This document shows positions 25,877-37,336 of a stretch of DNA of 64,000 nucleotides, piece by piece. The stretch comes from Cymodocea nodosa (lineage: Eukaryota; Streptophyta; Magnoliopsida; Alismatales; Cymodoceaceae), in assembly GCA_036874045.1 (NCBI GenBank), contig CM072336.1:24193501-24257500 (forward strand). The letters are read 5' to 3'. Position 1 is the stretch's first letter; every line of letters begins with the position of its first letter. The position numbers and the translations under genes were made by a program. Under the pieces are notes generated by a model. That model saw only the letters and a list, made by a program, of their open reading frames with translations. It was not told where the DNA came from and ran no database searches.

Positions 25877-27569
25877 TCAAGAAGACGGTGATGCAGATGA
25901 TATCAACGCCTGTAGTAACTTCTGCATGGACAGAAAGGACGACCCACCTTCTACCAGCGCTCTTTTCCCTTTCTCCCTCACCTCCGACACCTTGCGCCTC
26001 ACCTCGGCTCCTTCCACCGAATCGACGTCCATCAGACACCTCACTCCCCTCTCTATCTCCTCCGCGGTTGCCCAATTCCCTGCCTTCCTATCGATCTTCA
26101 GCTGCAGTGCAACCCCCATCTCGGTGGTCATCTCGAATGCATTCAGGTGTTGCTCGGCAGCCAACGGCCAGGCAAGCATCGGCACTCCGAACCACAAACT
26201 CTCCGTCATCGAGTTCCACCCGCAATGCGTCACGAATCCGCCCAGCGCCTTGTGTCCGAGTATGGCGACTTGTGGTGCCAGCCGAGGCCAAACCATTCCT
26301 CTGTCCTTGATCCGCTCCAGAAATCTGATCAAGCAATCCATCAATCAGAACGTTAATACGATATTAATATCTCTCTCTCTCTCTATATATATATACTGAA
26401 AATAAAACCAAGATGGAGGACATCATCTACCATATTACTCACCCCTTGGGAAGGACTTCGTCTAGATCGGCATCAGTCGTCAGCCTGGATAAACCCCTGA
26501 GGTTCTCCGACGGAGGGCCACGTAACACCCAGAGGAACCGATGCCTGCTCCGTTCCAAGCCCAATGCTAGCTCGGCCACCTGCGCCGTCGAGAAGTAGCC
26601 CTTGCTTCCAAAGCAAAGAAACACCACTGACCTTTCTGGTTGCCCGTCCAGCCATTGAAGGCATTCGTGTCGCTGCCCGCCAACTCCTCCTTGTTCCTTG
26701 GAGTTGAGCGAAAGCAAGGGGCCGACCGAGTACGTCGATGGCATGGACTTGTTTGGGAGGTATTCGCCGGCTTCCAAGGCTTTGAATCCGTAGGGTTGCA
26801 ACTCCAGGAAGGAATTGATGATAAAACCTGTTGCGTAACCGGATTGAATATATTTCAACAAATCAATCGTCAAATTATTGTACTGCGTACCTTTCACTTC
26901 GGCGTATCGTTTGGCGAAATGCAAGAACCACATGTGCTTCTGCCCCTTCCTATGCAAGAACGGATATGGCATGGCCATCGGCGGAAAAGGGGAGGAGAAG
27001 CCGGGGATGCGGAGGGTGGTCCCTTCGTCCTGCAACTCATCCATGTCCTTGTCGGCGGGAAGGATAGCGTCGATGGCGGGCAGGTTGAGCATGACCCCGA
27101 GCATGGTGGCACTAGACGTGTAGAAGACGTAGCAGGGCACGCCAAACTCGTCGGCCACATCGATCATGTCCACGTAGAACATGTCGACGACGACGGCGGC
27201 TACAGGGGAGGAGTCGAGGACGTCCCGGATGGAAGATCTGAGGTTGGGTTTGTGGAAGTTCACGACGGCCGATAGGAATGAAGGTTGACTTTCCACGCTT
27301 TCGATGAGCGAGGGGTCCATCGTGGGAAGATGCCGGAAGCTGATGTCGTAGTCACCGGATTCGGCGGCGACGGACGAGATGTAGGAAGATATCTTCGGGG
27401 AAGGTGGGAAGGGTGGGATGTTGAGTATGGTGACGGAGAAACGGTGGTGGGGGTGACGGTTGTGGTGGTGGAGAAGGTACCTTGCTAGCTCTACCATGGA
27501 AATGAGATGACCCAATTCCGGCACTGGGACGAATACCAAGCTCACCTTCTTCCTTTGGTCCTCCTCCAT
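25877..27569 (-). CDS. UGT71-like UDP-glycosyltransferase, gene A
   Basis: Family 1 cytosolic glycosyltransferase, expected to move a sugar from a UDP-sugar to a small hydrophobic acceptor. Two exons (27569-26443 and 26324-25877), 524 aa. Catalytic His21 lies in PELGHLISMVELAR; the VVVDMFYVDMIDVADEFGVP block holds the likely partner Asp. Exon 2 opens just before the PSPG donor box, which reads LAPQVAILGHK then GGFVTHCGWNS and ends WPLAAEQ. The final Gln suggests UDP-glucose, but the usual first Trp of the box is Leu. The chosen start (MEEDQRKK) is shared by all three copies; an in-frame ATG at 27707 is upstream of the candidate TATA box. Exon 2 protein is identical to gene B, exon 1 nearly identical to gene C. 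The acceptor is unknown. Confidence 0.92.
26371..26396. repeat. CT/AT microsatellite in the UGT gene A intron
   Basis: A run of CT units followed by AT units on the plus strand. The introns of genes B and C carry TA runs of other lengths at the same place (36821-36837 and 45400-45430). Confidence 0.8.
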
Positions 27570-27684
27570 GTTGGCCGCCTCGAGGTCCGACCGCTCGTTG
27601 GATAACGGAAGGACCTCCGACGACGATAGATGGTTGAGGGCTAGTAATGGATGAACTGTTAATGTAACATGTGGTGGCTGTTGT

Positions 27685-27692
27685 CGTTTATA
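27685..27692 (-). promoter_or_regulatory. candidate TATA box of UGT gene A
   Basis: TATAAACG on the minus strand, 116-123 bp before the MEEDQ start codon, at the position of TATAAATA in gene C. The in-frame ATG at 27707 lies upstream of it and is unlikely to be transcribed. Confidence 0.55.
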
Positions 27693-28060
27693 TTCGTGGC
27701 TTTCCATTTAACTTTTGATAAAATAAAAATTGACTTGACATCTTAAGTTAAAAAGATTATAGATATTAATCTTAATGGTTGATATGTTTAATCGAAGGTT
27801 AAAATAGTGATACCTACTTGACCGTTGGTTAAGACATCAATATTAACTCGTCTATTCTATTAATATCTAAGTCAAATAAAGTTTAACTATTCAAAATCAA
27901 TTCAATTTATTCGATTAATGTTTAAGTTAGATTAAGGGTCAAAAGATGTAATCCAATTGAAGATGATGATTTTAATAAAACATTTTCTCATTTAACCAAT
28001 TTGACACATTTTAGAATAATTCTTGCCTTGGTTGCGGCAAAAAATGAGTCATTTACGTCA

Positions 28061-28091
28061 GCGAGGACGTCCCGGATGGAGGATCTGACGT
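28061..28091 (-). repeat. 31-bp UGT exon-1 fragment in the gene A upstream region
   Basis: Read on the minus strand, this is the UGT coding segment for the RSSIRDVL region, about 490 bp upstream of the gene A start and in the same orientation as the gene. It matches gene B coding sequence 35972-36002 with a single mismatch. The same fragment sits upstream of gene B at 35109-35139. Confidence 0.85.
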
Positions 28092-28101
28092 GTGAAATTA
28101 T

Positions 28102-31100
28102 TATATTCAGATATGTTAGTGTTTGTCAATAAACAATTATGTACACTGAAGGTCGACGATGAAATTGTCCTCCTCCTATTACGATGATGCAAAGTTGTAG
28201 TTGTTCTCCTCCTGCCCAAGAATCATACTGTTTTTGTTTTTTTTCTTCTTGTAGTTGTTGCCTACAGAGATGGCAGTGTTTGTGTTGGTCAATGAATCAA
28301 TTCTATACGCAAGTCCAGGATGGAACTTTTTCTTTGATTATACATCATTTCGCAATTGTTAGTCTTCCCATGGATGGCCCCTGCACCTTCTCTTTTCCAT
28401 CCTCCCAAGGGAGCAATAATGTGGCGCTCTCTCTCTCTCTCTCTCGCTCTCTCTCTTTGGGCGGTGGAAGAAGTTCATCTAGAAGAAGAGAAAGAGAGAT
28501 TGACGTGTTAACTTCTCATGCACAGAAAAAATCATCATTAGATCATACCTTCAAACAAGTGACATTTGCAAAGGACTTGAAAATTAATTATAATTTACAC
28601 AGGTACCCAACGTACATTTATCAAACCAAGGCCCTTTCCTCTTTAAACTCTAAGCCCTAAGTAGATATCATATATTGAACAATAGATTTTGAAGTCGTCT
28701 TTGCTTAAAGATTTGGGTAAAAAATCAGTTGGCTGTTCTTTGTACTTAATGGAACACGTTTTAATAAATCCAATTTCAATATTCTTAAGTACCACGTAGC
28801 AATCATGTGAGAATAAAAATAATAATGGAAAAATAAGTAAATAAATATGATAAAAATGAAAGTTAGAGGGTGGAGAATGGACAACGGTTATGTAATATTT
28901 CTCTTAGAGAGTGTTTGTACATTTGCAAAATGGTAAAAAGAAAATGATGAAATATTATATAAAATGATGAAAATGAAAATGATAGAAAGTCAATAGAAAA
29001 TTAAAGTATTTGTGTATAGAAAAAAAATGATAAATTTTGAAATACATATGTTTGTATATAAAATAGAAAAATGATAGAAAATTATAGAATATAAAATATA
29101 TATATTTACTTACAAAATATAAAATGTTGAAATTGATAAATTAAATATTTTTTATATTTATTTATAAAATAAAGAATAATAAAATTTATCATAAATAATA
29201 TAAGATAAAGTTATTTATAATAATAATTATAACATAAAATATATTTCAAACATCTTTATTGTTCTATATATCTCTTATAATATCAATATTTATATACTAA
29301 ATTATAAATAATTTTTATATCAAAATTACATATTTCAATATATTACATGATAATTTAAATTTTTTTATTCTTTTATTTTTTATTAGTTTTATATGTTTAA
29401 AAAATTATAATATTTTTTTTCTTATATATAAAAAGAAGAAGAATAAGAAGAAATCCTTCAAAAATTTGTATGATACGCAGACACCCATAAAATAATAAGA
29501 AAAATTCTAACATTTTACTTTCCTATATTTTCCATCGTTTTCTGTGTACACACACGACGGCTAGGGCATCCAGCGCAAGGGCTTTGGGCATTTTTGGCTG
29601 CGCGATCGGTCGTCGACGAGTGCACAAGGAGGTGAGTCCGTCGATCAGTGAAGTGGCAGCGTGGAGGGACGACGTCGTTAACTTCCGACCTTCTTGTCCT
29701 GGTGGTCTGTGAGTGGAAGGGTGGTTTCGACGGGTATCGCTGCGTGCGGCGGGAGTTGTCATCGTGCTGGAACGTCCGTGGAGCTCGTGCGCAAAAGTTG
29801 AAGTGGTGTGCGTGGCCTGCTACGTCAGTGAAGGAAGAGAGTTTTTGGGTTTTGTTGGGAGGGAGGGAGGGAGGGAGGGAGGAGGAAGAAGGGGGGTTTG
29901 GAAAAATTACGATTTTGACCTTAGTTTGTAAGTCTTCAATTATTTACCTCAAAAGTTGTTCATATTATTTATCATTGCACCTACATTATTATTTACTGCA
30001 TGAATTTACTCTTGATTGTTGTGAATATTACATATATATTATTTATTAGGTCAGACGAAATTTGCTATTGCATGTACAGGCTTGATCATGTTCATATTTT
30101 TGGTCATTTTGATTATGTACATTATTTCTAAAAAAATTGTGGCGTATTATGCATATAGACTATTTAAATGGGAAGGTTATAATGTGGTTCTTGCATGTGC
30201 ATTCCACAATTTATGTAGAGAAAAAAAGAAGTATAGGCATGTTTGTGCAAAAATCATAAAGTTAGGTGCTATGGTGTAGGGATGAACTTATTGTGACGCA
30301 TTTTGGTGTATATGACATATGAATGTGATTTTTTGCATGTTTTACCTATTTATTAAGACAATTGTGGCATATGTGCATATTGTGATAATTACAGAACGGT
30401 TATAATTTGGATTTAACTACAGGGTGTCAAATAATGATATCACGTGCATGATTGATATAACTAGTTGTTTTAAATCTAGTCATGAGGTTAATTATAATGT
30501 TTTGGACTCTGTTGTCAGGATTGTATGTGGCTATATAGACTTTGTCACAAAGTTAAATGTAATATTTTTGGTTATTGTCACAGGAATTATATTCAACCGT
30601 AGCTACTTCTATAATTATTGGAAAATATAAAAATTTATGACTTATTGATTCAAGTAGCATCTATAGTGTATTTGTTTCGTCATGCATTTTTTGTGTTGAT
30701 CTTATATGACATTTTCATCATTTTCATATTATTTATTATCTTCTTTTGAACTATTAATTGGATACTCATTGAACTTTTAGCTCATTCTATTTGTAGTTGT
30801 TTTTTTTGGTTCTAAGGAGTAATCTAATCAAGTTGGGAGAGTGTAGAAGGTCATATTAGATAATTATGCAAATTGTTTTATTTGTGTTCTTTGTTAATTG
30901 TTTTTCTTTTAGGTGTTTTGTGTGGACTTGTGAGATAAAATTGTGAACCTTATTTCTATTACAAATGTACCATACTTTTCACTATATGATATATATGCAT
31001 GTGATAATTGTATCTAACTGTGATATACAATGAATGTCAGAACTAAAATACTTTTTAAATGCATCCTATGTTAAGATAAAGGCCTTAGCTACAAATCTAA

Positions 31101-31734
31101 ACAACAAGAGATAAAAGAGGTTTTTCCATTTATAACCACAATTGTTCTGACGTATAACAACTTTAATTTTAATTGTTTATGGTAAATTTTTTATTTGAAT
31201 TAAATAAGTATCTGTCCATGTTAAATTTCAATCATTGAAATTTTAAATGAATAAGAATAACAAATATAATTCAAATTAATTTTAAAGTTTGAGACATAAT
31301 ATATTATACTAAAGCTCAATTAATGATAAAATTATATGATATTTTTAAATAAAATGTCTACAACTAAGCAGAGTCCTGAAAAAGTTCTGTGATACCATCA
31401 AGAATTTTTTTTCTAATATTATGCTATTAATGTATTAAGTGCTTTGGATGTACTGGTCCCAACCCAGTTTTTAGATATAAATCTTCAGTTGAAATGACAG
31501 ACGAAAAAAAATAAAATTTGATAAATACTTGTATGTCTTTTAAAATTTCGTGTTTACTTTTTTTTGTAATAAAATTCATGTTTATTTATATGTAATTTTA
31601 CTACCATATATTTACCATCCTTTGCACATTTTTTATGCTATAGATATGAGGTTTGGTCAAATACAAGTAAAAAAATTAGAAATATACAGCAGTGATACAG
31701 AAGGTTTTCTAAACACCCAAGTTAGTAACATGAG
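28102..31734. other. loop of the UGT inverted repeat, upstream of the LYR gene
   Basis: Mostly AT-rich. It contains a CT microsatellite (28435-28457), a strongly AT-rich stretch (about 28.9-29.5 kb), a small GC-rich island (about 29.53-29.93 kb) ending in a GGGA microsatellite (29857-29884), and AT-rich DNA to the LYR gene. The island could be a non-coding first exon or promoter of the LYR gene, but no splice pair can be proven. No other gene is supported. Confidence 0.5.
29857..29884. repeat. GGGA microsatellite
   Basis: About six GGGA units at the end of a GC-rich island. Confidence 0.85.
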
Positions 31735-32206
31735 ATGACTCCAAATACGAAGCTCTCAGGATTGCAAAAACAGGTTTTGGGACTTTACAGGGAATTTCTT
31801 CGAGCAGCTCGGTCTAAAGGTCCCGAAGAGCAGCATAGGATTGAATCAGTTGTGGCTGCTGAGTTTCGAAATAATGCAACAACTGTTGATCGTAAAAGTT
31901 TTCTTCACATTGAGTATCTACTGCGCCGTGGAAAGAAGCAGCTTGAACAACTTAAAAGCCCTGGCACTGTTGGATTATCTACACTTAAGGTCCCACAATT
32001 ATTTATTGGCATTTATCATTACATTTCTCTATTATCAATAAGCAAGCTGATAATTATCACATCCTCATTCTAGTAGAATTTAGTAGAGAAGAGGCATCCT
32101 TTTTAGTTACTCTCAATTTCAGGTAGCTTCAACAATGTCAACAAATGCCCCATCGCAAGCAAAGAATGACATCCCTGGCCCAACATCTTCCAGTTCTCAT
32201 GCTTAG
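31735..32206 (+). CDS. SDHAF1: LYR-motif protein, SDHAF1-like (succinate dehydrogenase assembly factor)
   Basis: Small mitochondrial LYR protein. SDHAF1 binds the Fe-S transfer machinery and helps mature the iron-sulfur subunit of respiratory complex II. Two exons, 31735-31989 and 32123-32206, give 112 aa. The LYR triplet is at residues 17-19 in QKQVLGLYREFLRAARS; then come IESVVAAEFR, DRKSFLHIEYLLRRGKKQ and LKSPGTVGLSTLK, all in the order known for plant SDHAF1-like proteins. The last exon encodes a Ser/Pro/Ala-rich tail of low complexity. A two-codon upstream reading frame (ATG at 31730) overlaps the start codon. The gene lies alone in the loop of the UGT inverted repeat and may have an unseen 5' leader exon. 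Confidence 0.9.
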
Positions 32207-34914
32207 CTGAGTTAGAGAAGAGAAGCTGTGGTGCCATGTGAGGTAACTTGTATGAATTTTTGATTGCTTACCATGCACGGGCACTGTTGACAGTTCTGCT
32301 AACCAAATTTTACACATCACAATCTTCATGTTGGCCATCCACCACTGTCCCCAACCCAAAGTTCCATATCTCTTATTTTCTAAAATAAAATGTTTCTTTC
32401 AACCTTTGTGGATAATTGGGTATAACTTTCATTCTGTGAACTTCATGAGAAAAAAGGTTTCCTCGTCTTACTGTAACTGATGATGACTCATTATTATTGA
32501 TTGGTGTGTGATGTTGGAGAAGACTTCACCTTTCTTGCATATGCCGTGGATTTCTAGTCTAGTAAATTAGATGTGGAAAGGTTAGGCGTCTGGTAAGAAT
32601 TAGGAAGTGGACGTATGGTTCTTTTTATTAATTACCTTTACTACTTAGGCCGCAAGTGGTTGCATATCATAACTCTTGATTTGCCAAGTTATTTGACTTG
32701 TATCGTCATTCCCAAACTTTTGTTTATAGTTTAATTGCTGGATATGGAGTTCCTACCAATTAACCTACTATTGAGTTCTCGACAGAACCTTTCTATGGAT
32801 GCATTGCTTAGACTTCAAGACAATGCAGCATGTCAACCTCCACCAGCCGTGGATCATGTCTCTAAACCACTCCTTCTTGGTCCATTCCGGAGAATGTGAG
32901 TGGTGGAACCAGAATTAGTGTCCAACAAATGAGTGGTTCTCAAGCAATTGGTTGGCACGTGCTTCATCTTTCATGGATCAAGATGTAGACGTGGTAGCCG
33001 TTCTAGAGGGACTACTTACATTACATTCTCCACATTCCATGGTTCTCATTTTTGATGATCTGTTCCAACTAATGGTGTGGAATGCAATGACGTACGTCTT
33101 TACATCCATATGACGTTGCATGGAAACCACCACACGAGGAAAACATTGTTATTGGATTGTTTGTATTAGAGTGCAAGACATGAGTTGCAAGATCGATTGC
33201 ATGGAAAATGTTGGATTACACTTTTCTTTTTGCTGTGATAACAACAAACTGGGTTTGGTCTTTTTAGGTTCACAATAGTTGCTTTCAATTGCTACGGGAC
33301 TTCCCTCTCAACGAACATACTAGACAACAAAATGAAAATTGCATTTTCAAAGATAGAACTCACATTTTCTCTCTTATTCAATTAATAAAATCGGTATGAT
33401 TTCGTAGTTTTTCTAGTGAGTAGTTAATAGATAAATATATAAAAACTTGATTACGAAGTTACCATCAAGCCGAAGTAAAAAAGTTTTCCACAGTCCAAGT
33501 AGAACATTACGATAAGAGTAACAAGGATGGTGAAATTGCGAATGTGTCGAAGGCCGAAGAGCTTAGGGAGATCGGGAAGATTTTCGAACCAATCTGAGAT
33601 ATTCACTTAAAAAGAAACAAGAGCTAAAAGGCCAAGTTAATTCCTTAACTAAAAACTCAAAGAACGGGGTTGGAAGTCATGACCAGGATTATTCTGAAGC
33701 GGTATGCCCTTCGTCGCCCAATCTTCATTCATGCCGATTACCTGCGGGGACAAACCATTGGTGGTAAGAAGCTAGCGTTGTTAAAAGCTAATTATTTTTT
33801 GTTTTTCATGATAGGCATAAATCAAGGAAGAAACGTTTGAGTTCTCAACCTTCTGCTAACCTAGAAAATGGTGTTTTCCTCATTTCCTCCTATAAAGTAG
33901 GAGAATTCATTTATAACGGGCAATTACTCTACGTACATTTCAACAAGGTGAACCATCCAAGCTGCAACTAAGAAATTCCACAAACATTATTTACTCCTCT
34001 ACCTATATTATATTTCTAAGTTGATTTTGCTTTAAATGCCGTGTCGGAAGGAATCGGAGTTGTTGCTTCATAGGGTGATGTTTTCAGAGTGAATCTCTTG
34101 CCACCAATCTTTGAGAGGCATTTTACTACTCAGACCTCTCCACTGAAATGGCGTAGAGGTGTAAGGAAGACAGCAGGGCCACATTGAAGTCTGCATTGTG
34201 AAAAGCTCTCGCACAGATGATTCTCTCAATTCTCACCTCATTTCTGGAACCACAGGAGGCTGCTGGAACTGGTGAATGCCACCCAATAGGTGATCTTCTC
34301 TGTTCCTTTCTTGAACGGAGGCTTTTATGTGTAAGAGTAATGCTAGCGATGTGCTGGATTTGGGGACGAGAACTTGGCACTAAAGAAGAGCAACTGTTGC
34401 TGTGGCGTGGAAATACCTCTCAATGCATTGATCTACTTTCTAATCAAATCCCATTTTCATTTTGCAGTGCATTTGTTGTACCCACAACAGCCATTTTTTT
34501 TGTTACGTTCTAAGGGCTTGATCATCACCTTCGAACTAGTGTTTCAAAACAATGTCGCATTCAAGCCGTTATTTTGGTTTATGCATTGCTCATACAAGAG
34601 ACAAGGTTTTCATGTTTTTGCTTATTTGAAACCTGCATTACATTTCATGTCTTATTTACTACATTAACATAGACAGATGTTCATCCATTTAATAGGCTAC
34701 TACTTGACGATTGTTAAGTAGTGGTGCAAAGGTCAGATGCCATTTTCTGAAATGGTGTAACTTTTGGAGACCCTGAATTAACAGGCATGTTTTATTATGG
34801 TATATGTTATTTGTTATTTTTTAAAAAAACCGTGAACTTGCATGATGTGTTGGAATGTAATTTATCACCGTGTCATTTTATTATTCGACCGATTTGGATA
34901 TTTAGACGATATTT
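32207..34914. other. non-coding region between the LYR gene and the UGT B block
   Basis: Begins with the 3' UTR of the LYR gene. The sequence at 32.7-34.6 kb is less AT-rich than typical spacer and may include old gene or transcript pieces, but no frame shows a known family or a consistent exon series. No element ends were found. Confidence 0.45.
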
Positions 34915-35070
34915 ATATTACTTGAATTGATTTTGAATAGTTACACTTTACTTGACTTATATATTAATAGAATAGACGAGTTAATATCAATGTCTTAAAC
35001 GACAGTCAAGTAGGTATGGTTACTTTGACCACCTGTCGACCTTACGTCACTCACTTATCAACAATCTTTT
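34915..35070 (+). repeat. extra copy of UGT promoter sequence
   Basis: Matches the proximal promoter of UGT gene C (from about 43989: GTAGGTATG, then CGACCTTACGTCACTCAC) and, less well, the true promoter of gene B at 35290-35475. It is followed at 35109 by the short UGT exon-1 fragment. The order, promoter then coding scrap, looks like the remains of a deleted fourth UGT copy. Confidence 0.6.
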
Positions 35071-35108
35071 TAACTTCGAGCCTGCACTAATTTCACACGT
35101 CAGACAAC

Positions 35109-35139
35109 ACGTCAGATCCTCCATCCGGGACGTCCTCGC
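35109..35139 (+). repeat. 31-bp UGT exon-1 fragment upstream of gene B
   Basis: Same sense as the gene and matching its own coding sequence at 35972-36002 with one mismatch. It lies about 510 bp upstream of the start codon. Confidence 0.9.
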
Positions 35140-35520
35140 TGACGTAAATGACTCATTTTTTGCTGCAACCAAGGCAAGAATTATTCTAAAATGTGTCAAA
35201 TTGGTTAAATGAGAAAATGTTTTATTAAAATCATCATTATCAATTGGATTAACTGTTAATCTAACTTAAACATTAATCGAATAAATTGAATTGATTTTGA
35301 ATGGTTAAACTTTATTTGACTTATATATTAATAGAATAGACGAGTTAATATTAATGTCTTAACCAACAGTCAAGTAGGTATCACTATTTTAACCTTCGAT
35401 TAAACATATCGACCTTACGTCATACACCTATCAACCATTAAGATTAATATCTATAATCTTTTTAACTTAAGACGTCAAGTCAATTTTTATTTTATCAGAA
35501 GTTAAACAGAAAGCCACGAG

Positions 35521-35528
35521 TATAATTA
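35521..35528 (+). promoter_or_regulatory. candidate TATA box of UGT gene B
   Basis: TATAATTA at the place of TATAAATA in gene C and TATAAACG in gene A, about 120 bp before the start codon. It is the weakest TATA match of the three. Confidence 0.4.
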
Positions 35529-35646
35529 ACAACAGCCACCACCACATGTTGCACCATCGATTCATCCATTACTAGCCCTCAGCCACCAATCGTCGTCGGA
35601 GGTCCTTCCGTTATCCGACGAGAAGTCGGACCTCGAGGCGGCCAAC

Positions 35647-37336
35647 ATGGAGGAGGACCAAAGGAAGAAGGTGAGCTTGGTAGTCATCCCACTGCCGGAC
35701 TTGGGTCATCTCATTTCCATGGTAGAGCTAGCAAGGTACCTTCTCCACCACCACAACCGTCACCCCCCCCACCGTTTCTCCGTCACCATACTCAACATCC
35801 CACCCTTCCCACCTTCCCCGAAGATATCTTCCTACATCTCGTCCGTCGCCGCCGAATCCGGTGACTACGACATCAGCTTCCGGGACCTTCCCACGATGGA
35901 CCCCTCGCTCATCGAAAGCGTGGAAAACCGTCCTTCCTTCCTATCGACCGTCGTGAATTTCCACAAACCCAACGTCAGATCCTCGATCCGGGACGTCCTC
36001 GCCTCCTCCCCTGTAGCCGCCGTCGTCGTCGATATGTTCTACGTGGACATGATCGACGTGGCCGACGAGATTGGCGTGCCCTGCTACGTTTTCTACACGT
36101 CTAGTGCCACCTCGCTCGGCGTCATGCTCAACCTGCCCGCCATCGACGCTGTCCTCCCCGCCGACAAGGACATGGATGAGTTGCAGGACGAAGGGACCAC
36201 CCTCCGCATTCCCGGCCTCTCCTCCCCTTTTCCGCCGATGGCCATGCCATATCCCTTCTTGCATAGGAAGGGGCAGAATCACATGTGGTTCAAGCATTTC
36301 GCCAAACGATACGCCGAAGTGAAAGGTACGCAGTACAATATTTTGACGATTGATTTGTTGAAATATATTCAATCCGGTTACGCAACAGGTTTTATCATCA
36401 ATTCCTTCCTGGAGTTGCAACCCTACGGATTCAAAGCCTTGGAAACCGGCGAATACCTCCAAAACAAGTCCATGCCATCGACGTACTCGGTCGGCCCCTT
36501 GCTTTCGCTCAACTCCAAGGAACAAGGAGGAGTTGGCGGGCAGCGACACGAATGTCTTGAATGGCTGGACGGGCGACCAGAAAGGTCGGTGGTGTTTCTT
36601 TGCTTTGGAAGCAAGGGCTACTTCTCGACGGCGCAGGTGGCCGAGCTAGCAGTGGGATTGGAACGGAGTGGGCATCGGTTCCTCTGGGTGTTACGTGGCC
36701 CTCCGTCGGAGCACCTCAGGGGTTTATCCAGACTGACGACTGATGCCGATCTAGACGAAGTCCTTCCCAAGGGGTGAGTAATATGGTAGATGAAGTCCTC
36801 CATCTTAGTTTTATTTTCAGTATATATATATATATATGAGATATTAATTTCGTATTAACTGTACGTGATTGATGGATTGCTTGATCAGATTTCTGGAGAG
36901 GATCAAGGACAGAGGAATGGTTTGGCCTCGGCTGGCACCACAAGTCGCCATACTCGGACACAAGGCGCTGGGCGGATTCGTGACGCATTGCGGGTGGAAC
37001 TCGATGACGGAGAGTTTGTGGTTCGGAGTGCCGATGCTTGCCTGGCCGTTGGCTGCCGAGCAACACCTGAATGCATTCGAGATGACCACCGAGATGGGGG
37101 TTGCACTGCAGCTGAAGATCGATAGGAAGGCAGGGAATTGGGCAACTGCGGAGGAGATAGAGAGGGGAGTGAGGTGTCTGATGGACGTCGATTCGGTGGA
37201 AGGAGCCGAGGTGAGGCGCAAGGTGTCGGAGGTGAGGGAGAAAGGGAAAAGAGCGCTGGTGGAAGGTGGGTCGTCCTTTCTGTCCATGCAGAAGTTACTA
37301 CAGGCGTTGATATCATCTGCATCACCGTCTTCTTGA
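35647..37336 (+). CDS. UGT71-like UDP-glycosyltransferase, gene B
   Basis: Two exons (35647-36773 and 36889-37336), 524 aa, complete. Same architecture as gene A: catalytic His21 in PDLGHLISMVELAR, an acceptor-binding N-terminal half, linker, then the PSPG box in exon 2 beginning LAPQVAILGHK and ending AEQ. Exon 2 encodes the same protein as gene A; exon 1 differs at several sites (for example VVIPLPDLGH, and ENRPSFLSTVV where A and C have ESQPSFLSAVV). The 115-bp intron contains a TA repeat. It forms the right arm of the inverted repeat with gene A and the left unit of the direct duplication with gene C. Likely a glucosyltransferase, acceptor unknown; the Trp-to-Leu change at PSPG position 1 makes activity uncertain. 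Confidence 0.92.

Larger units (their letters stand above)
25367..28101. repeat. left arm of a 2.7-kb inverted repeat
   Basis: Reverse-complement match to 35090-37845. It covers the 3' flank, both exons, the intron and about 500 bp of upstream sequence of UGT genes A and B, which point away from each other. Identity is very high in exon 2 and the 3' flank and lower in exon 1, where gene A instead matches gene C. The loop between the arms is about 7 kb. Confidence 0.9.

Noticed and set aside
26640-27275. Long open frames antisense to the UGT exons (also at 35941-36549 and 44520-45155)
   Set aside because: They mirror the GC-rich codon use of the UGT genes, recur in every copy, and show no family resemblance of their own.
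27570-27707. N-terminal extension of UGT gene A from an in-frame ATG at 27707 (and likewise gene C from 44058)
   Set aside because: The extra sequence lies at or upstream of the candidate TATA boxes, is poorly conserved between copies, and gene B has no matching extension. MEEDQRKK is the common start.
30082-30279. Possible PIF/Harbinger transposase scrap (reading VVLACAFHNLCREK)
   Set aside because: Only a few residues resemble the LHN region of such transposases, with no other domain or element ends nearby.
34126-34513. Possible exon in the LYR-UGT spacer
   Set aside because: Composition is mildly coding-like on both strands, but there is no recognisable motif and no partner exons.
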